64,000 bases of DNA, taken from positions 1,612,001 to 1,676,000 of the forward strand of contig OW818681.1 in assembly GCA_942493075.1 (NCBI GenBank), given 5' to 3'. The translations under genes and the position numbers were made by a program. Source of the DNA: JBBQYD01 sp942493075 (lineage in GTDB: Bacteria; Verrucomicrobiota; Verrucomicrobiia; Limisphaerales; UBA8199). The notes beneath the pieces are model-generated. The model was not told where the DNA came from. It saw only the letters and a list, made by a program, of their open reading frames with translations, and did not search any database. Shown in pieces: positions 33,635 through 43,109 of the stretch (position 1 is the stretch's first letter; the number at the start of each line of letters is the position of its first letter).

Positions 33635-34033
33635 CCAATTGCTGCTAACCCGTCCAGAATTGCCGTAAAGGTAAACGGTTTAGGAGGGCGGTTTTTAGAG
33701 CGTGGCTCGACGACGGCGAGTATTTGTAGAGGTCGCACGCGGGGAGAACGGCAGTCGGTTTTCTCATCCCTCTCCTGTTCAATCCTCTCCGCTTCTCCTG
33801 ACTCCGGCGTGCGGAAAAGCGGCGCATCGCGCCCGCACGACGCGTAGCGCATTCCAATGGGCACGAGGGCACCGCGCATCCTTCTCGTCCGGTCTGGCGT
33901 GCAAACTGACCTCCGAACGCAACTCCAGCCGGCTTGGTCGCTTGCGTCTTGGACTGCTGTAGTCCTCTACAGCTTTTCTAAGAAATGGTTTATATCACAG
34001 TGAGGTTCCAGATCACACAGCGACATGAGCTCC
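33635..34033. other. Spacer with dispersed repeat copy 3
   Basis: No credible gene; long frames on the minus strand follow the repeat. The repeat occupies about 33815-33979 in inverse orientation relative to copies 1 and 2. Confidence 0.5.
33815..33979. repeat. Dispersed REP-like repeat, copy 3 (inverse)
   Basis: Read on the minus strand it runs AGAAAAGCTGTAGAGGACTA, GCAGTCCAAGACGCAAGCGA, later GGAATGCGCTACGCGTCGTG and GCGCCGCTTTTCCGCAC. These are the same blocks in the same order as copy 1 at 10025. The two copies flank about 24 kb in inverted orientation. Confidence 0.65.
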
Positions 34034-36469
34034 TCACCCTTGTTCCCAAAACTGCTGAATCGCCTCCCTCAAACTCGCGGCGTGCCTGACTCGCGCATAT
34101 TTCCACCAGGGCGGAAAAAGACGGCGATAACGAGTTTCGTTAAAACGGGTATCAATGAGCAACACCACCCCGCGGTCTGTATCAGAACGTATGACTCGCC
34201 CTACTGCCTGCAGGACGCGGTTCATGCCCGGAAAGGTATAGGCATACTCAAATCCGCTGCCGGCTTTGTCCTGGAAGTAGTCCCGGATCAGGTCCCGCTC
34301 GGTGCAGAGTTGAGGCAAGCCGACACCGACGATTGCGGCGCCAATCAAACGTTCCCCCACAAGATCAATGCCTTCCCCGAAGATCCCTCCCATCACTGCG
34401 AACCCGACCAGAATTTCGCCATGCTCGATTGCGAAGGCCGCTAGGAAAGCGTCTCGATCCTGTTCAGTCATCCCCGGCTTTTGCACGAGCACAGGAATAG
34501 CTGGATAATGAATCTGGAACTCCTGTAACACCGAGTTGAGATACTGGTAGGACGGGAAATAAACCAGATAGTTGCCCGCCCGTCCTTGAACCATGGCTGC
34601 AATCGTCTCCACGACCTCGCCCAACGATTCGGTTCGGCCTTTAAATGTGGTTTGAATGCGATCCTGCACCAGCACGGCCAGATTTTCCGGGGGGAACGGC
34701 GAACTGAGCTGCATTACCGGATCTTCCGGCACGCCACCAAGCAGGGTGCGGTAATACTCAAGAGGCGTTAACGTGGCGGAGAAGAAGACCGCTGCTTTGC
34801 CGCGCATCAAGGCCTCCTGCAGCAGGTGAGACGGATCAAGACAGAACAGGCGCACTGCGGGACTCGTCGATTCGCCGAATAACGTCACATAATGCTCATC
34901 ATAGAGTTCAGCGGTGCGGCGAAAGGTTCGCAGCCGAAAATATAACCCGAGCAGGTCCTCGCGGAAGTCGGCGGATTCGTTCTTAACAAGCCACGCCTCC
35001 GCTTCCTCTTCAGCGACCTCGGCCAGTTCGATGAGCTTGGCAGGCAGCTCCCGGCTTGTGCCTGGCTGAGACTTGCTTTGCACGACCGCTGCCCCTGGGG
35101 TCGATGCTGGGAATAGGTTAAGTTCAGTAGCGGGATCTGAGGTTTCAGGAGGTTCCTCCCCGGAATCTTCCGGGTTGCACAAGCGGCGAAGCTCCAGCCG
35201 CAATTTGCCAAAGGCTTTCGCACAACGCGGCGCCCCTGTTTTGACAGCCTTCCTGAGATCGTTCAGTTCGTCCGCCTCCAGGCTGGCGGAGAACATTTCC
35301 CGTGCGCGGTCCGGCAAATTGTGCGCTTCATCGATCAGAAATCCGTATGCACCTCCAGGCTCGGCAAAATGGCGTCGCAGGAAAACACGGGGATCAAACA
35401 CGTAATTATAATCGCAGATGATCGCGTCCGCCCATGAGGAGACGTCCAGAGATAGCTCGAACGGACACACCTGGTGCTGGGTTGCGACCCTTTCGAGGAC
35501 TGAGCGGGTAATCTCCTCACGGCTCAGCGCTTCTCGCAACGCGGGTTTAATCCGATCAAAGTAACCAATCGCGAGAGGGCAGGTGAGCGGATCGCAGGGG
35601 TGCCCGGCTTGCACGCAGATCTTTTCTTTCGCGGTGAGGGTCACGGAGCGGAATCGCAAGCCAGCTTGCCGCATATCGGAACACGCTTTTTCGGCGATGG
35701 TGCGTCCCACCGTTCGGGCGGTCAGATAGAAAATGCGCTCCAGCTTGGCTTCACCCAAGGCTTTCACCGCAGGGAAGAGCGTGGACATCGTTTTGCCGAT
35801 CCCTGTTGGGGCAGCCAGGAACAAACGTCCGCCATTGGCCAGCACACGGTAGGCAGCGACTGCGAGTTCGCGCTGGCCCCGGCGATACACAGGAAAAGGA
35901 AAGGGGAGCTTGCGAATGGACTGATCCCGCACCACACACCATTCGTGGTTCTCGTGCAGCCATTCCAGATAGACATCAGTGGTTTGCTCAAAGAATGCAG
36001 ATAATTCGGTGAAGTTTAAGGATTCTGTGAGCTCAGTAATGCGGCCGGTTTCCAGCTCCAGGTAAACAAGGCGAACGGTGATGCTGGCAAGGCTCTCTTT
36101 CTGGGCATGGACATAGGCATACAATTTTGCCTGAGCCCAATGGAGTGGATCTGCCTGACCATCCCAGCGCCCCTGGATGGTTTTGATCTCCTCCAGGATC
36201 ACCTGTTCTTCTGTTGCCAGCAGACCATCGATGCGGCCACGGATTTTTAGAGTGAACGCCGGCGTCTCAAAGGTGTATTCAATCGGGATTTCGGTCTGAT
36301 AGCCCTCCGGTCGTGAACGCTGAATCTTTTGATGACCCCGGATGCCTGCGAGGGCACGATCCGCGCCCATAAATTGGTTGTCGCCCCCAAGGTTTCCTTC
36401 CTTCAACACGAATTCCACCAACTCGCGGACTTGGACAGTATGGACAGGTTTAGCTAGGGGGACAGTCAT
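34034..36469 (-). CDS. DinG/XPD-like Fe-S helicase with N-terminal nuclease-like domain
   Basis: I start at ATG 36469 (MTVPLAKPVHTVQV), supported by GGAGG six bases upstream, giving 811 residues. Residues 50-110 carry a PD-(D/E)XK-type motif: IRGRIDGLLATEEQVILEEIKTI (Asp in GRIDG, Glu and Lys in EEIK). The helicase has Walker A AAPTGIGKTMST near 220, an Fe-S cluster region from about 283 to 333 with four cysteines (KICVQAGHPCDPLTCP and HQVCPFE), DEAH in LIDEAHNL near 380, and late motifs FFSATLTPLEYY, GGIFGEGIDLVGER and QAVGRVIRSDTDRG. It is a 5'-3' DNA helicase for repair or replication, perhaps trimming DNA with its nuclease part. It sits beyond the IS66/GmrSD region, but there is no evidence that it belongs to it. 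Confidence 0.85.
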   Translation of the reverse strand: MTVPLAKPVHTVQVRELVEFVLKEGNLGGDNQFMGADRALAGIRGHQKIQRSRPEGYQTEIPIEYTFETPAFTLKIRGRIDGLLATEEQVILEEIKTIQGRWDGQADPLHWAQAKLYAYVHAQKESLASITVRLVYLELETGRITELTESLNFTELSAFFEQTTDVYLEWLHENHEWCVVRDQSIRKLPFPFPVYRRGQRELAVAAYRVLANGGRLFLAAPTGIGKTMSTLFPAVKALGEAKLERIFYLTARTVGRTIAEKACSDMRQAGLRFRSVTLTAKEKICVQAGHPCDPLTCPLAIGYFDRIKPALREALSREEITRSVLERVATQHQVCPFELSLDVSSWADAIICDYNYVFDPRVFLRRHFAEPGGAYGFLIDEAHNLPDRAREMFSASLEADELNDLRKAVKTGAPRCAKAFGKLRLELRRLCNPEDSGEEPPETSDPATELNLFPASTPGAAVVQSKSQPGTSRELPAKLIELAEVAEEEAEAWLVKNESADFREDLLGLYFRLRTFRRTAELYDEHYVTLFGESTSPAVRLFCLDPSHLLQEALMRGKAAVFFSATLTPLEYYRTLLGGVPEDPVMQLSSPFPPENLAVLVQDRIQTTFKGRTESLGEVVETIAAMVQGRAGNYLVYFPSYQYLNSVLQEFQIHYPAIPVLVQKPGMTEQDRDAFLAAFAIEHGEILVGFAVMGGIFGEGIDLVGERLIGAAIVGVGLPQLCTERDLIRDYFQDKAGSGFEYAYTFPGMNRVLQAVGRVIRSDTDRGVVLLIDTRFNETRYRRLFPPWWKYARVRHAASLREAIQQFWEQG

Positions 36470-36849
36470 TGCCCACCTCCGCGCAGGGAAGAGGAGGTTG
36501 GGGGCAAAAGTATCCGGAACGTCCGCACAGCAAATGTTAACCAAATGAGAAACAAACGAAAGTCCACAGGTCGGTTGGTATTCTTCCAAAATTCATCCCC
36601 AGATCGCGTAGATGATCGCAGATTATGAAACGTGGAATAGATGCGGAGGCCGTTTCGGATCTTTTTCTGTGTGCATCCGAATCATTCAGGTCCCGACTGT
36701 TGTCGTTTGAACGTTTGAACAACCCATGCTTGACCTCTTGGCGCAGAAAGTAAAATCTGTCCCCATGCTCAAGTACCAGCGAGATTCCTGTCGTTTTGTC
36801 CTGAGCACCTTCTATCCCTTACCGCCACCAATTACCCGGAGTCGTTCGA
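36470..36849. other. Divergent promoter region of helicase and exuT-uxuA
   Basis: No gene. Near 36700-36722 two direct GTTTGAAC copies form a GTTGT...ACAAC framed block, which may be a regulator site for exuT. A weak TTGACC/TAAAAT pair lies downstream near 36730. Neither can be confirmed by eye. Confidence 0.35.
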
Positions 36850-38196
36850 ATGCCTGATACATCGAATCAAAAGAACACCAGTGCTCAATCCCTTGTCTCG
36901 TCCGCCGCTACTGCGGTTGGGAACTTTCGCTGGACGATATGCGCGCTGCTCTTCCTTGCAACCACGATCAACTACATCGATCGCCAGATTCTTTCATTGC
37001 TGAAAGAGACCCTCGACAAGGAGATCGGCTGGACCAACGCACAGTTCGGAATGGTCAATTCCGCTTTTCAGCTCTCCTATGGGCTTGGGTTGCTTGGGTT
37101 CGGATGGTTTGTGGACCGGTTCGGGACCAAGGTCGGTTACGCTGTCTCGATTGCAGCCTGGAGTGTGGCTGCCTGTGGGCACGCCCTGGTTGGCAGTGTG
37201 GGAGGGTTTATCGCGGCCCGCACGGCCTTGGGTTTAGGAGAGGCCGGCAATTTTCCATCCGCAATCAAAGCAGTCGCGCTGTGGTTTCCGAAGCGCGAGC
37301 GGGCGTTTGCCACGAGTATCTTCAACGCCGGGACCAATGCTGGAGCGTTAATCGCGCCAGCGGTGATTCCGGTCATGGCTACTGCATGGGGTTGGCAATC
37401 CACGTTTATCGCTGCCGGTGTCGCTGGTTTTTTGTGGCTGTTTCTCTGGATCCCTTTTTACAACACCCCGGAGAAGAGCAAGCACGTGAAGGCGTCCGAG
37501 ATGGAACTCATCCTGAGCGACAAAGAGGTCGAGAAACCCCAGGACAAGCTGCCTTGGTCGAGCCTGTTAAGCTATCGCCAGACGTGGTCCTTCATCATCG
37601 CCAAGTTTCTTACCGACCCTGTTTGGTGGTTTTTCCTCATCTGGCTGCCGGACTATTTCAACCAAACCCGCGGGCTTGAGATCAAGAAGAGCTGGATTCA
37701 CATCGTAACCATCTACGGCATCGTCACGGTACTCAGCATTTTCGGGGGCTGGATTACCGGGTATCTGACACGCAAAGGCTGGACCGTTACCCGGGCACGC
37801 AAGACAGGTATGTTTATGTTCGCTCTGTGTGTGGTGCCGATCCTGGTCGTCACCCGGGTGGGGGACTGGACCGCCGTCGTGTTGATTGGGTTGGCGGGTG
37901 CAGCTCACCAGGCGTGGTCTGCCAACCTGTTTACGACCGTTTCCGACATGTTTCCGAAGAAAGCGGTCGCATCTGTGGTTGGGATCGGTGGCATGGCTGG
38001 CTCGGCCGGCGGCTTCATTTTTCCAATCCTCACCGGCAAGATGCTGGATCATTTTAAAGCGGTCTCAAACGTGACCACTGGTTATGCCATTCTGTTCGGC
38101 ATTTGCGCGTTCATGTATTTGATCGCATTCGTGCTTAATCACCTTTGCGCGCCCAAATACGAGCAGGTGACCATCCCGGAGTTGAACAAAGCATAA
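36850..38196 (+). CDS. exuT: Hexuronate-type MFS transporter (ExuT-like)
   Basis: The 448-residue product is an anion:cation symporter-family MFS permease with twelve membrane helices. Typical spots are INYIDRQILSLL in helix 1, FGWFVDRFGTKVGYAVSI (the MFS loop 2-3 signature), GEAGNFPSAIKAVALWFPKRERAFATSIFNAGTN and GIGGMAGSAGGFIFPILTG. Members carry galacturonate and glucuronate with protons. It is followed after 24 bp by mannonate dehydratase, which supports hexuronate import. It is clearly distinct from the second MFS gene at 62434. Confidence 0.85.
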   Translation: MPDTSNQKNTSAQSLVSSAATAVGNFRWTICALLFLATTINYIDRQILSLLKETLDKEIGWTNAQFGMVNSAFQLSYGLGLLGFGWFVDRFGTKVGYAVSIAAWSVAACGHALVGSVGGFIAARTALGLGEAGNFPSAIKAVALWFPKRERAFATSIFNAGTNAGALIAPAVIPVMATAWGWQSTFIAAGVAGFLWLFLWIPFYNTPEKSKHVKASEMELILSDKEVEKPQDKLPWSSLLSYRQTWSFIIAKFLTDPVWWFFLIWLPDYFNQTRGLEIKKSWIHIVTIYGIVTVLSIFGGWITGYLTRKGWTVTRARKTGMFMFALCVVPILVVTRVGDWTAVVLIGLAGAAHQAWSANLFTTVSDMFPKKAVASVVGIGGMAGSAGGFIFPILTGKMLDHFKAVSNVTTGYAILFGICAFMYLIAFVLNHLCAPKYEQVTIPELNKA

Positions 38197-38220
38197 CTTA
38201 AATCTGCCTCTCAAAACACC

Positions 38221-39294
38221 ATGAAGCTGGGGCTGGGATTGTACCGGCACATGCTGACACGCGAGAATTACCGTTTCGCGCGGCAGTCTGGCGCTACCCA
38301 CCTTGTCATTCACCTGGTGGATTACTTCAAAGGAGGTCTCCACCAGTCCCGGGATGATCAGCCTACAGGCACCGACCAAGGCTGGGGTCTGGCGGGTGAT
38401 CCGAATAATCTGTGGACCGCAGAGGAGTTGATCCAAGTCCGGCAGGAGGCCGAATCGGAAGGGTTGCAGATCGAGGCCATAGAGAATTTCGATCCAGCGC
38501 ATTGGCACGATGTTCTACTAGACGGCCCACAGCGCCCGCAGCAGATCGAAAACATCAAAACCATCATTCGTAACGTCGGGCAAGCAGGCATTCCAATCAT
38601 GGGCTACAACTTCAGCCTGGCTGGAGTGGCGGGGCGGGTGAGCGGTCCATTTGCGCGGGGCGGTGCCATGTCTGTAGGCATGGATGGGCCAGTGGACATC
38701 CCGATGCCAAAAGGCATGGTTTGGAACATGGTTTATGACCAGAACGCAGGTGCCGGGACTATTCCAACGATAACACACGAGGAACTGTGGCAGCGGTTCG
38801 CCCGGTTTCTCTCGGATGTTTTGCCAGTCGCTGAATCGGCCGGAGTCAAGCTGGCCTTGCATCCAGACGATCCACCGTTGCCCACGGTTCGAGGGCAGCC
38901 GCGGTTGGTGTATCAACCTGAGATGTACCAGCGTGTCGCGGATTTGAATCCGAGTCCGGCCAACACGTTCGAATTCTGCCTCGGAACAGTGGCAGAAATG
39001 ACTGAGGGCAACGTGTACGACGCTGTGGAGCGTTACAGTGCGCAAGGCCGCCTGGGCTACGTGCATTTTCGGAATATCCGAGGCAAGGTGCCTGCGTATA
39101 AGGAGGCTTTCGTGGACGATGGAGATATCGACATGATCCGCGTGCTGCGAATTTTGCAGCGAAACGGATTTCAAGGCGTGATTATTCCGGATCACACACC
39201 CCAGATGACCTGTGGGGCGCCGTGGCACGCAGGGATGGCATTCGCCCTCGGCTACATGCGTGGCGCTATGCAGGCTTTGGGCATTGGACAATGA
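38221..39294 (+). CDS. uxuA: Mannonate dehydratase
   Basis: The 357-residue product is UxuA, which dehydrates D-mannonate to 2-keto-3-deoxygluconate in hexuronate breakdown, in the cytoplasm with Mn2+ or Fe2+. Conserved positions: ENFDPAHW, GYNFSLAGVAG, MPKGMVWNMVYDQNA, LALHPDDPPLP (metal-binding His), FEFCLGTVAEM, LGYVHFRNIRGKVP, IIPDHTPQM. Length matches the shorter form of the family. It is 24 bp after the ExuT-like transporter gene and surely in the same operon; the preceding steps (UxaC, UxuB) are not in the window. Confidence 0.95.
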   Translation: MKLGLGLYRHMLTRENYRFARQSGATHLVIHLVDYFKGGLHQSRDDQPTGTDQGWGLAGDPNNLWTAEELIQVRQEAESEGLQIEAIENFDPAHWHDVLLDGPQRPQQIENIKTIIRNVGQAGIPIMGYNFSLAGVAGRVSGPFARGGAMSVGMDGPVDIPMPKGMVWNMVYDQNAGAGTIPTITHEELWQRFARFLSDVLPVAESAGVKLALHPDDPPLPTVRGQPRLVYQPEMYQRVADLNPSPANTFEFCLGTVAEMTEGNVYDAVERYSAQGRLGYVHFRNIRGKVPAYKEAFVDDGDIDMIRVLRILQRNGFQGVIIPDHTPQMTCGAPWHAGMAFALGYMRGAMQALGIGQ

Positions 39295-39397
39295 CTTGTT
39301 GATCTGTTCGAGGTATTTCCCCCACGAAACCGGCTAGTCGCGCTGCTGTTCCCGCTTATTCTTGTCAGGGCCTCCGCTGGGTTATACCTTTGCGCCC

Positions 39398-41980
39398 ATG
39401 GCTCGCAAATCAGGGGCGGAATCCCAGTCCGCCCATGGATTCAATGATATTATCGGCATTATCCTTGTTGGTTTTGCCGTGTTGTTATTGGTGGCACTCT
39501 TGTCGTACCACCCGCGCGACGTCTCTGCCAACGGGGTTCCGGTCAATGACCCGCTCCGCAACTGGATTGGCCCGATAGGTGCCTGGATGGCCTATGGATT
39601 CCTGCGCTGGGTCGGCTTTGCTGTCTATCTCGTCCCGCCGTTGCTGTTGCTCGTCGGTTTGGGATGCTTCTTTGAGAGCTTCCAATACCTGCGACGCCGC
39701 TGGTTGTGGACCCTGGTCCTTTTCGGATGTTGTGTCGGGTTGCTGGACCTGTACCGCGACTACCTCGGCGGCGCGGAGAAAAGCCTCTTCACCACTGCCG
39801 GAGGGATACTCGGCCTGAACTTGAATCAGCGCATCTTCGTTTATTTCGGAACGGTTGGCGCCACGCTGCTGTTCCTGATGCTCTACTTCATCAGCCTGTT
39901 GTATCTGACGAACTTCAAGCTGGGTGAATGGCTGCGCAGGCTCTGGTCCGGGGTGGTCAGTATGAAGACGGGCGTTCCGCCGCAGGAACAGGAGTTGGAA
40001 AAACGCGCGAAAGAGCTTCAAAAACAAGCCAAGAAACTGGAGCAGGATGTCGAACGATCAGGTCTCGGTGCTGATCTTCAGCCAGTCCCTGAACCAACGG
40101 TTCGGGATCTCAGCGTGCCCCAAGCCCGCCCCGGCGGTGGGAAGGGCAAGAAACCAGTTGAACCTGCCCCGGTCACGGGGGAGGAGGGTGAAGTCATTAC
40201 CGCTCAGGAATTGCAGGCAGTTTCCACGACCGACGTGACTGGAGGAAAGTCCGAGCCAAAGAAAGCCGACTCTAAGCCAGCAACCGATGCAGAGGAGAAG
40301 TCTGAAGATCAATCAGCATCTGCCCCGGAACCCGCGCCCCATCCTCCGGCCCGGCCCAAATATGCGCCTAAGAAACCGAAGCCAATCATGGTGGCCGCGA
40401 CCCCGATGATTGGGAATTATCAATTACCGACACATGAGTTTCTTCAGCACCCGGATACTTCGCTCAAGCCGACCGAATCGAAGGAAGAGTTGATGGCCAA
40501 CGCGCGGCTGATGCAGCAGACGCTCGCGCAATTCTACATCGATGTTTCACTTGGCGACATCACTAAGGGCCCGACGATCACCCGTTACGAATTGCACCCG
40601 GCGCCCGGCGTGAAGATGGAAAAGATCACGGGGCTTAGTAACAACATCGCGGCTGCGCTTAAAGCCGAACGCATTCACATTCTGGCTCCTGTTCCGGGCA
40701 AGAGCTCGGTTGGCGTGGAGGTTCCGAACGCCATAAAGACCAAGGTGATCATGCGGGACATCCTCGAATCCGACGAGTGGCGCAACACCAAGGCAAAAAT
40801 CCCGCTCGCTCTTGGAAAAGACGTTTACGGCAACCCAATCGTTGCGGATCTCGCAGAAATGCCCCATCTCTTGATTGCCGGCAGCACCGGGTCGGGAAAG
40901 TCCGTTTGCATTAACTCGATCATTTCATCCCTGCTTTACCGGTTCTCCCCGGATCAACTGCGATTCGTGATGATCGATCCCAAAGTGGTCGAACTGCAAC
41001 TTTACAACAGCCTTCCTCACCTGGTTGTGCCGGTGGTTAACGATCCGAAGAAAGTCATTCTCGCTTTGCGCTGGGTCGTAAATGAGATGGAGAAACGCTA
41101 CCAGATTTTCGCCCGCGTCGGCGTGCGCAACATTGCTTCCTTCAACTCCCGTCCGAAGAACAAGCCCGTGCCTGAACCTGAGCCCGAGTTGCCACTGACG
41201 GCCAGAAAGGAAAAAGTGGAGCCGGGTGCGGAGGGCTTCGCCGTGGAGGTGGATGAACAAATCGTTGTGCCGCGCGAAGAGGATATCGTTATCCCGGAGA
41301 AGCTCAGCTACATCGTCGTTATTATTGATGAGCTGGCCGACCTGATGCTCGTGGCACCCGCGGATGTCGAAATGGCAATCGCCCGCATCACACAGATGGC
41401 GCGCGCGGCGGGGATCCATTGTATCGTAGCGACTCAGCGTCCGAGCGTGGACGTCATTACCGGTGTCATCAAAGCCAACATTCCGGCGCGAATCGCGTTC
41501 CAGGTGGCTGCAAAAGTGGACTCACGAACCATTTTGGACGCGATGGGTGCGGATAAGTTGCTGGGCAAAGGCGATATGCTGTATCTGCCTCCCGGCTCTG
41601 CCAGGTTGATTCGTGCGCAAGGCGCGCTCATTACCGATCAGGAAATTCAGGGTATTGTGGATTTCATCGCCAAGCAGGCGAAACCGAGCTACGAAGTGGA
41701 GATTCACCAGCAGCTCTCCAAGCCTGCTTCCAGTTTCGATAACGAAGAGGGCATCGATGAGGATGAGGATCTCATCCAGCAATGCATCGAAGTCATTCGT
41801 AGTGAACAGAAGGCCAGCGTATCACTCCTGCAACGCCGCCTGCGCCTTGGCTATGGCAGAGCTGCGCGCATCATGGATGAACTGGAGAATCGGGGGATTG
41901 TTGGCCCCAGCAAAGGCGCTGAACCACGGGACATTCTCATTGATCTGGATGGCGAGGGTGCTGATGGCGCCGGCCAATAA
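39398..41980 (+). CDS. ftsK: DNA translocase FtsK/SpoIIIE
   Basis: I start at ATG 39398 (MARKSGAESQSAHGF), 860 residues. The first 190 residues hold four membrane helices that anchor it at the septum. Residues 195-340 are a charged, proline-rich linker with a coiled part (QELEKRAKELQKQAKKLEQ). The motor has the FtsK alpha region (NYQLPTHEFLQHPD), Walker A IAGSTGSGKSVCINSI near 495, IDPKVVELQ and Walker B YIVVIIDELADLM. An insertion of about 40 residues precedes Walker B. The gamma winged helix at the end (LIQQCIEVIRSEQKASVSLLQRRLRLGYGRAARIMDELE) reads KOPS-like sites. It pumps chromosome DNA during division. The next gene starts four bases after its stop. Confidence 0.95.
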   Translation: MARKSGAESQSAHGFNDIIGIILVGFAVLLLVALLSYHPRDVSANGVPVNDPLRNWIGPIGAWMAYGFLRWVGFAVYLVPPLLLLVGLGCFFESFQYLRRRWLWTLVLFGCCVGLLDLYRDYLGGAEKSLFTTAGGILGLNLNQRIFVYFGTVGATLLFLMLYFISLLYLTNFKLGEWLRRLWSGVVSMKTGVPPQEQELEKRAKELQKQAKKLEQDVERSGLGADLQPVPEPTVRDLSVPQARPGGGKGKKPVEPAPVTGEEGEVITAQELQAVSTTDVTGGKSEPKKADSKPATDAEEKSEDQSASAPEPAPHPPARPKYAPKKPKPIMVAATPMIGNYQLPTHEFLQHPDTSLKPTESKEELMANARLMQQTLAQFYIDVSLGDITKGPTITRYELHPAPGVKMEKITGLSNNIAAALKAERIHILAPVPGKSSVGVEVPNAIKTKVIMRDILESDEWRNTKAKIPLALGKDVYGNPIVADLAEMPHLLIAGSTGSGKSVCINSIISSLLYRFSPDQLRFVMIDPKVVELQLYNSLPHLVVPVVNDPKKVILALRWVVNEMEKRYQIFARVGVRNIASFNSRPKNKPVPEPEPELPLTARKEKVEPGAEGFAVEVDEQIVVPREEDIVIPEKLSYIVVIIDELADLMLVAPADVEMAIARITQMARAAGIHCIVATQRPSVDVITGVIKANIPARIAFQVAAKVDSRTILDAMGADKLLGKGDMLYLPPGSARLIRAQGALITDQEIQGIVDFIAKQAKPSYEVEIHQQLSKPASSFDNEEGIDEDEDLIQQCIEVIRSEQKASVSLLQRRLRLGYGRAARIMDELENRGIVGPSKGAEPRDILIDLDGEGADGAGQ

Positions 41981-41984
41981 CTAA

Positions 41985-43016
41985 ATGAAATTCAGTTTCA
42001 ATCGATCAATAGGAGCCGTGGCGTTTATCCTCGGGCTCGCTTCCGCGCATGTCTCCGGGGAGCCGCTGCCAGAGGAGTTCGACCAGGGCCCGGTGTTCAC
42101 GTTCATCGAGGAAAACGATCTAATCGTTGACACGGATCGCAACTATACACAGGGATTGAAGATGTCGTTTCTCCACCGGGATGGCTGGCTGCCCGGCTGG
42201 GTGGCCGCCGTGTCCAAACGGCTTCCTGCTCTCGGATACGAAGAACGAGTCGCAAAGTTTGGGTATGAAATCGGACAAAGCATCTTTACGCCGGGCGACA
42301 CTGACACCCGCCAGCTACTCGAACATGACAGGCCCTACGCCGGTTGGCTGCACGGCGGGTTAATCTTGCAGCGCCGGGGTTACACTGCTGGTCGTTTCTT
42401 GACGCTTGAGAGTTTTCAAATGGATCTCGGCGTGATTGGCCCGGAGTCGCTGGGTGAGGAAGCTCAAAATGGTGTCCATAGGCTGCGCCATTTCGACCTG
42501 GCGCGAGGCTGGGGAAACCAGCTCGATACGGAGCCTGGTCTGGCCCTGAAGTATCAGAGAGCCGTCTCGTTCCCCCTGCTCGCACGGGGCAGGATCGCCG
42601 ATGTCATACCATCGGCAGGCGTCAGCCTGGGCAATGTGGACACCTCTTTGCGTGCCGGAGTTATGCTGCGGTTGGGGACCCACCTAACACGGGATTTTGG
42701 ACCACAGACGATCAGTTCGTTGATCACTACGGATGGCGGGCGCTCGCGCTCCCACCCCGGCTGGCCTGTGAGCGCTTATGTGTTCACTGCGGTTGAAGGG
42801 TGGGCGGTTCCATATTCAGCATTCCTGGATGGAAACCTCTTCCACGATAGCCATAGCGTTAATCGCGAGTTCTATGTGGGTGAGTGGAAGACCGGATTTG
42901 CCGTGGTTTTCCGTTTCGCGGAGGTCGGCTTCTGCTTTGTCTCTCGCAGCCGCGAGTTTCAGGAGCAAGTCAAGAGCCACTCCTACGGCTCTCTCTTCCT
43001 CAAAGCCAAGTTCTAG
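41985..43016 (+). CDS. LpxR-like lipid A 3'-O-deacylase (DUF2219)
   Basis: The 343-residue product starts four bases after ftsK and has a signal peptide (GAVAFILGLASAHVSG). The mature part is a beta barrel with LpxR signatures: FTFIEENDLIVDTDRNYTQG (with the Asn-Asp positions), GYEIGQSIFTPGDT, RPYAGWLHGGLILQ, LDLGVIGPESLGEEAQ-like text, and RGWGNQLDTEPGLAL. It should sit in the outer membrane and trim the acyl chain of lipid A, changing surface charge. Its presence implies an LPS-bearing envelope. Confidence 0.85.
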   Translation: MKFSFNRSIGAVAFILGLASAHVSGEPLPEEFDQGPVFTFIEENDLIVDTDRNYTQGLKMSFLHRDGWLPGWVAAVSKRLPALGYEERVAKFGYEIGQSIFTPGDTDTRQLLEHDRPYAGWLHGGLILQRRGYTAGRFLTLESFQMDLGVIGPESLGEEAQNGVHRLRHFDLARGWGNQLDTEPGLALKYQRAVSFPLLARGRIADVIPSAGVSLGNVDTSLRAGVMLRLGTHLTRDFGPQTISSLITTDGGRSRSHPGWPVSAYVFTAVEGWAVPYSAFLDGNLFHDSHSVNREFYVGEWKTGFAVVFRFAEVGFCFVSRSREFQEQVKSHSYGSLFLKAKF

Positions 43017-43109
43017 CGTCGGCTGGGGTATTGTCCTGATAGGCAAATCTCCACTGGAACTGTTCGCTACTAAGTAGAGCAGCGCCGCAAAGAGCGCGCT
43101 GCCATTACC

